Assembly (NCBI RefSeq): GCF_000620845.1
Contig: NZ_KK211189.1
Coordinates: 945,662-1,009,661 of the forward strand
Origin: Exiguobacterium marinum DSM 16307
Lineage (GTDB): Bacteria > Bacillota > Bacilli > Exiguobacteriales > Exiguobacteriaceae
DNA length: 64,000 nucleotides
Direction of reading: 5' to 3'
Shown piece after piece: positions 61,315 through 64,000 of this stretch. A program made the position numbers and the translations under genes. Positions within the stretch are counted from its first letter, which is position 1, and every line of letters begins with the position of its first letter. The notes beneath the pieces are model-generated. The model did no database searches, had not been told where the DNA came from, and saw nothing but the letters and a program-made list of their open reading frames with translations.

Positions 61315-62642
61315 GCGAACACCTCCAATAGGGATTTGGCTTTGTGCAACGTTTCTTCATATTCCGATACCGGGTCTGAGTCATAGACGATGCCGGCACC
61401 GGCTTGAACATGGGCCGTGTCACCTTGGACGACCATCGTCCGGATGGCGAGGGCGAAGTCGAATCCGCCGCGGACGTCGAGATAGCCGACCGCCCCGGCG
61501 TAAACTTCTCGTTTCACCGTCTCGAGCTCGTCAATCAACTGCATCGCCCGAATCTTTGGAGCCCCGGAGACAGTACCGGCCGGAAGACAGGCACGGAGCG
61601 CATCGATCGGGGTCACATCGTCACGTAAATCCCCTTCGACTTCCGAGACGAGATGCATCACGTTTTTGAATCGTTCGAGCTCGATGTGTTTCGGGATAGT
61701 GACCGTGCCGACTTTGGCGACCCGCCCGATATCGTTCCGTCCGAGGTCGAGGAGCATCCGGTGCTCGGCGAGTTCCTTCTCATCTTGAAGGAGTGACTCC
61801 GCGTGACGCATGTCTTCCTCGACGGTCTTCCCACGAGGGCGTGTCCCGGCAATCGGATTCGTCGTCACTTTGCCGTTCTCGACGCGGACGAGACTCTCCG
61901 GGGAGGCCCCGAGGACGATTGCTTCCCCGAGGTCGATATAGAACAAGTACGGACTCGGATTTTGTTTCCGTAGCGTCCGATAAAAGTGGAACGGGTCCCC
62001 GGTGAACGTCGCGTCGATTCGTTGCGACAAGACGAGTTGGAACACCTCGCCTGCGAGGATTGCCTCTTTCGCCTGGAGCACACGGTCGATGAATTCATCC
62101 TTCGGTGTCAAAATCTGCTCGCTCGTCCGGACGACCGGTTCGAGGGCGTGCGTCTCCGGTGTCTCGAGCTGTACACGGATGGACTCAAGTCGCATCGTAG
62201 CATCCGTCTCACTCGTATCAAGCAAGATGACCTGTTCTTCGAGGTGGTCGTATAAGACGACCGTCTCATAGCGCTGGAAGAGGGCGTCTGGCAAATCACG
62301 CGTCACGATCGGCGTGTTCGGGATTGGTTCATATACGCGAAGCAAGTCGTAGCCGATATAGCCGACGGCACCGCCGATGAACGGGTATGGGGCAGTGAAG
62401 TCGTCACGAGTAATGCGTTTTGACAGGGCATGGAGCGGGTCGTCCGCATAGACCGTCCCCGTTGCATCCGTCACGTCGTTCCCATCGACCCGGATCGTCT
62501 CGACCGGGTTCGCCGCGATGATGGAGTAGCGACCGTGCTTGCCTTCCGCGCGACTTTCGAGTAATACCTTTCGTTCACCTTGCAGTCGGTGGAAGATTGC
62601 CACCGGTGTGAGTTCGTCGCCATTGATCATAAGTTGTTGCAT
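61311..62642 (-). CDS. trpE: Anthranilate synthase component I
   Basis: 443 residues from the ATG preceded by AAGGAGG; the open frame further upstream has no ribosome site. The chorismate-using core is complete (LGASPESLV, PIAGTRPRG, RHAESLLQDEKELAEH, FKNVMHLVSEVEG, PAGTVSGAPKI, AGAGIVYDSDP). The LLESRAEG segment near residue 30 is the tryptophan feedback site found in TrpE rather than PabB. It converts chorismate to anthranilate together with TrpG. A tryptophan T-box leader lies upstream beyond the antisense gene at 62687. Confidence 0.9.
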   Translation of the reverse strand: MQQLMINGDELTPVAIFHRLQGERKVLLESRAEGKHGRYSIIAANPVETIRVDGNDVTDATGTVYADDPLHALSKRITRDDFTAPYPFIGGAVGYIGYDLLRVYEPIPNTPIVTRDLPDALFQRYETVVLYDHLEEQVILLDTSETDATMRLESIRVQLETPETHALEPVVRTSEQILTPKDEFIDRVLQAKEAILAGEVFQLVLSQRIDATFTGDPFHFYRTLRKQNPSPYLFYIDLGEAIVLGASPESLVRVENGKVTTNPIAGTRPRGKTVEEDMRHAESLLQDEKELAEHRMLLDLGRNDIGRVAKVGTVTIPKHIELERFKNVMHLVSEVEGDLRDDVTPIDALRACLPAGTVSGAPKIRAMQLIDELETVKREVYAGAVGYLDVRGGFDFALAIRTMVVQGDTAHVQAGAGIVYDSDPVSEYEETLHKAKSLLEVFA

Positions 62643-62686
62643 TGAAAGAACCTCCTTATAATTGTGAGTAGAAAGGGGATGCATAT

Positions 62687-63265
62687 ATGTCAGTCTTACG
62701 ACCGGACCAATTTTCAGGTGAAGCGTTGACCGAGCATATCGAACTCGAGGACACGCTGTCACCTTACGTTGATATCAAATCTGATGAACTGAATTTTGAG
62801 TATTTTGAGGCTGTCGTTCGTCATGCCCAGCAATTGTTTGATGCGTTGTTCGAAGAGGGCGACCCCATCCGGATCGTTTGGCATGTATATGGACAACCCG
62901 TCAAACCGACCCGTCTGTTCTGTTATATCCGAGACAAATCGGTGCGCTTCAAGACGACCGCCACATCGTGCATGTTCGATGACGAACCGTTATGGATGTT
63001 CACCGTGCCGATAGCGGACAAGTCCGCAATCCGTGTGCGACCACTCCTCGAGGCGATTTGTTATCGAGATTTTTATAGAAAATCGAAACCTCGTTTGAAC
63101 GGTCAATATACGACGTATCCGTTCGTTCAGTTCATCCACGAACGAGAGGGGCACGTCTTGTTCGTATACGATGACCGCGGTGCGTATATCCGTGGTACCT
63201 CACCAGCCCACCTCCAATCGCTCAAACAAAAAATCTCCCCGCCCCGCATGCCCGATCGGACATGA
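62687..63265 (+). CDS. DUF3885-like hypothetical protein, antisense between T-box and trpE
   Basis: 192 residues from the ATG with AAAGGGG upstream. The stretches IRIVWHVYGQPVKPTRLFCY and FVYDDRGAYIRG resemble DUF3885 proteins, whose function is unknown. Its start lies only 44 bases from the trpE start (divergent), and its last ~37 bases overlap the antisense T-box terminator and antiterminator, so its C-terminal residues (ISPPRMPDRT) are encoded by riboswitch sequence. This suggests that it was inserted between the leader and trpE, or that its end was formed by that junction. Confidence 0.68.
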   Translation: MSVLRPDQFSGEALTEHIELEDTLSPYVDIKSDELNFEYFEAVVRHAQQLFDALFEEGDPIRIVWHVYGQPVKPTRLFCYIRDKSVRFKTTATSCMFDDEPLWMFTVPIADKSAIRVRPLLEAICYRDFYRKSKPRLNGQYTTYPFVQFIHEREGHVLFVYDDRGAYIRGTSPAHLQSLKQKISPPRMPDRT

Positions 63266-63504
63266 AGGACGAGGAGATTCCCCGTGTTGCCACCTTCGTT
63301 GAAAGACGCCTTGTCTTCCCACTCATCGCGAACCATCATTCGCTGTCCCCGATAACGGGAGGACCCGTCAGAGCCTACATGTCGGTCTGAACGCTCAAAA
63401 GCCCATTCGCGCAAGGTACGACACCGGTTCGCATCGACCACCGGCTTTCTGAAGACGTCCCTTCGCGCTACTCTTCTTTCTCATCGCGAGTTCGTATGAA
63501 TGTT
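63228..63504 (-). ncRNA. T-box riboswitch, tryptophan-type
   Basis: Read on the minus strand it has the T-box parts in order. Stem I starts with AAGAGTAGCGCGAAGG, has an apical AGAAAGCCGG .. AACCGG region, and returns through CCTTGCGC followed by GAA-TGG, placing TGG (Trp) at the specifier. The T-box sequence AAGGTGGCAACACGG is at about 63297-63283. A terminator stem (AATCTCC .. GGGGAGATTTTTTG) ends at about 63228. The acceptor-end base is C (TGGC), which pairs with discriminator G73 as in tRNA-Trp but not with U73 of tRNA-Gly. It is oriented toward trpE, 586 bases away. Confidence 0.88.
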
Positions 63505-63510
63505 ATCGTT

Positions 63511-63539
63511 ACTTTAACGGGATAAAGATGCATTGTCAA
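63511..63539 (-). promoter_or_regulatory. Promoter of the T-box leader
   Basis: On the minus strand TTGACA (63539-63534) and TAAAGT (63516-63511) are separated by exactly 17 bases. The start of transcription would be near 63504, at the beginning of the T-box stem I region. Confidence 0.85.
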
Positions 63540-63542
63540 GCA

Positions 63543-63809
63543 TCATTTGACCGAAGGGTGCTCCACCTGACGTTTGCCGATGAACGTGAACGTGATCCCC
63601 AACGCCAGGAGGGGAAGGAACCACCACTTTGTAAAGAAGAAGAGGGTGCCCCGATACATGAACCACTCCATGCCCCAGTAGGCAATCAGCGTGATCAAGG
63701 GAGCGATAGACAAGCGCTTCAGGCGCAGTGCGATGGCGACCCCTAGTCCGATTGTCAACGTTGGGACGATCACGAGTTGCCATAGGAACGGGTCGATATA
63801 GTGAAACAT
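63543..63809 (-). CDS. Small membrane protein, possibly DUF2651-like
   Basis: 88 residues with three membrane helices (about 8-28, 33-52, 60-78) and AAAGGAGGA before the ATG. It resembles small DUF2651-type Bacillales membrane proteins only loosely. Its stop codon lies three bases beyond the -35 of the T-box promoter, with no terminator in between. The incomplete gene upstream encodes another membrane protein, so the two may be one operon. Confidence 0.55.
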   Translation of the reverse strand: MFHYIDPFLWQLVIVPTLTIGLGVAIALRLKRLSIAPLITLIAYWGMEWFMYRGTLFFFTKWWFLPLLALGITFTFIGKRQVEHPSVK

Positions 63810-63843
63810 GGAGTGTCCTCCTTTAATGATGAATCACGACACA

Positions 63844-64000
63844 TCAGGCAGATTTCGATGTTTTGCGTGGGCCGACGAGCACGAACGAGACGAAGAGCGA
63901 GAAGAATGCGTTGATGATTGTGAATGAACTGAACGACTCTATACTCAAGAAGCTCTCGTTGTAATACACCATCGCCATCATTTTTTCGATGATTCCATTC
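63844..64000 (-). CDS. C-terminal part of a membrane protein, cut by the window edge
   Basis: The minus-strand frame enters from the right edge and ends at a TGA at 63844-63846. The visible ~51 residues contain one hydrophobic helix (FTIINAFFSLFVSFVLV) and a short polar tail GPRKTSKSA. The family cannot be determined from this fragment. It is probably cotranscribed with the small membrane protein gene that follows. Confidence 0.5.
   Translation of the reverse strand, partial: NGIIEKMMAMVYYNESFLSIESFSSFTIINAFFSLFVSFVLVGPRKTSKSA

Noticed and set aside
60739-62642. Assignment of the pair as pabB/pabA (folate) instead of trpE/trpG
   Set aside because: The component I protein has the LLES feedback segment of TrpE, and a tryptophan-type T-box lies upstream; a shared role of TrpG with PabB remains possible.
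63228-63300. GGG register for the T-box specifier (glycine)
   Set aside because: The acceptor-pairing base is C, which needs discriminator G73 (tRNA-Trp), while bacterial tRNA-Gly has U73; distance to the 3' stem also fits TGG.
63127-63441. 104-codon minus-strand frame overlapping the T-box
   Set aside because: It runs through the conserved RNA structure and has no protein-like pattern or ribosome site.

Overview
The window looks like a chromosomal segment of a Gram-positive Firmicute of the order Bacillales, most probably Exiguobacterium or a close relative. This rests on strong AGGAGG-type ribosome sites, moderate GC content, B. subtilis-type gene families (YdaJKLMN, YxeA, YvrJ, DUF2922, BceAB-type transporters), a T-box leader, and lipoproteins without outer-membrane genes. 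The genus is inferred from gene content and style only. I saw no rRNA, tRNA, transposase, prophage or CRISPR array.

Layout. 0-3.1 kb: end of a sugar-handling operon (DUF4127 protein, NanE epimerase, GalM mutarotase). 3.2-10.1 kb, minus strand: an exopolysaccharide operon in the exact order of B. subtilis ydaJKLMN, comprising lipoprotein, degenerate GGDEF receptor, DUF2334 protein, GT2 synthase and BcsB-like protein. 10.4-22.1 kb: an AT-richer Wzx/Wzy-type capsule/EPS locus with a NeuD-like acetyltransferase, an unusual aldolase plus 2-hydroxyacid dehydrogenase pair, two glycosyltransferases, a putative polymerase, Wzz/BY-kinase, flippase, initiating sugar-phosphate transferase and UDP-glucose dehydrogenase. 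22.2-29.6 kb: a DUF3784 protein, two EAL phosphodiesterases with dead GGDEF domains, and a LysM/SH3/NlpC cell-wall hydrolase between them. 29.6-34.8 kb: a two-component system facing a BceAB-like ABC transporter with YxeA. 35.5-40.3 kb: a cluster of tiny proteins (two DUF1659-like, YvrJ, DUF2922), two chemoreceptors and a decayed Doc toxin. 40.7-44.7 kb: a dehydrogenase, a TPR protein, small proteins, a zinc-ribbon pseudo-protease and a P-loop kinase. 44.8-49.6 kb: a diacetylchitobiose PTS operon (GH4, IIC, IIA, IIB, ChbG) divergent from its GntR regulator. 49.6-56 kb: a palindromic repeat cluster, an orphan antitoxin, FetAB, a VOC protein, and a TetR-controlled paired SMR exporter. 56-60.7 kb: a Fur-boxed siderophore importer with a flavin reductase. 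60.7-63.5 kb: trpG, trpE and, upstream beyond an oppositely oriented gene, a tryptophan T-box leader.

How it fits together. About a third of the window concerns the cell surface. One polysaccharide system is probably switched by c-di-GMP through a receptor that keeps its inhibitory site, and two phosphodiesterases in the window could lower that signal. A second, Wzy-dependent polymer has an acidic component (UDP-glucuronate) and perhaps an unusual carboxylic-acid decoration. The right half is mostly nutrient uptake (chitobiose, iron) and efflux or stress modules. The most unusual observation is the tryptophan T-box about 590 nt upstream of trpE, with a whole antisense gene lying between them.
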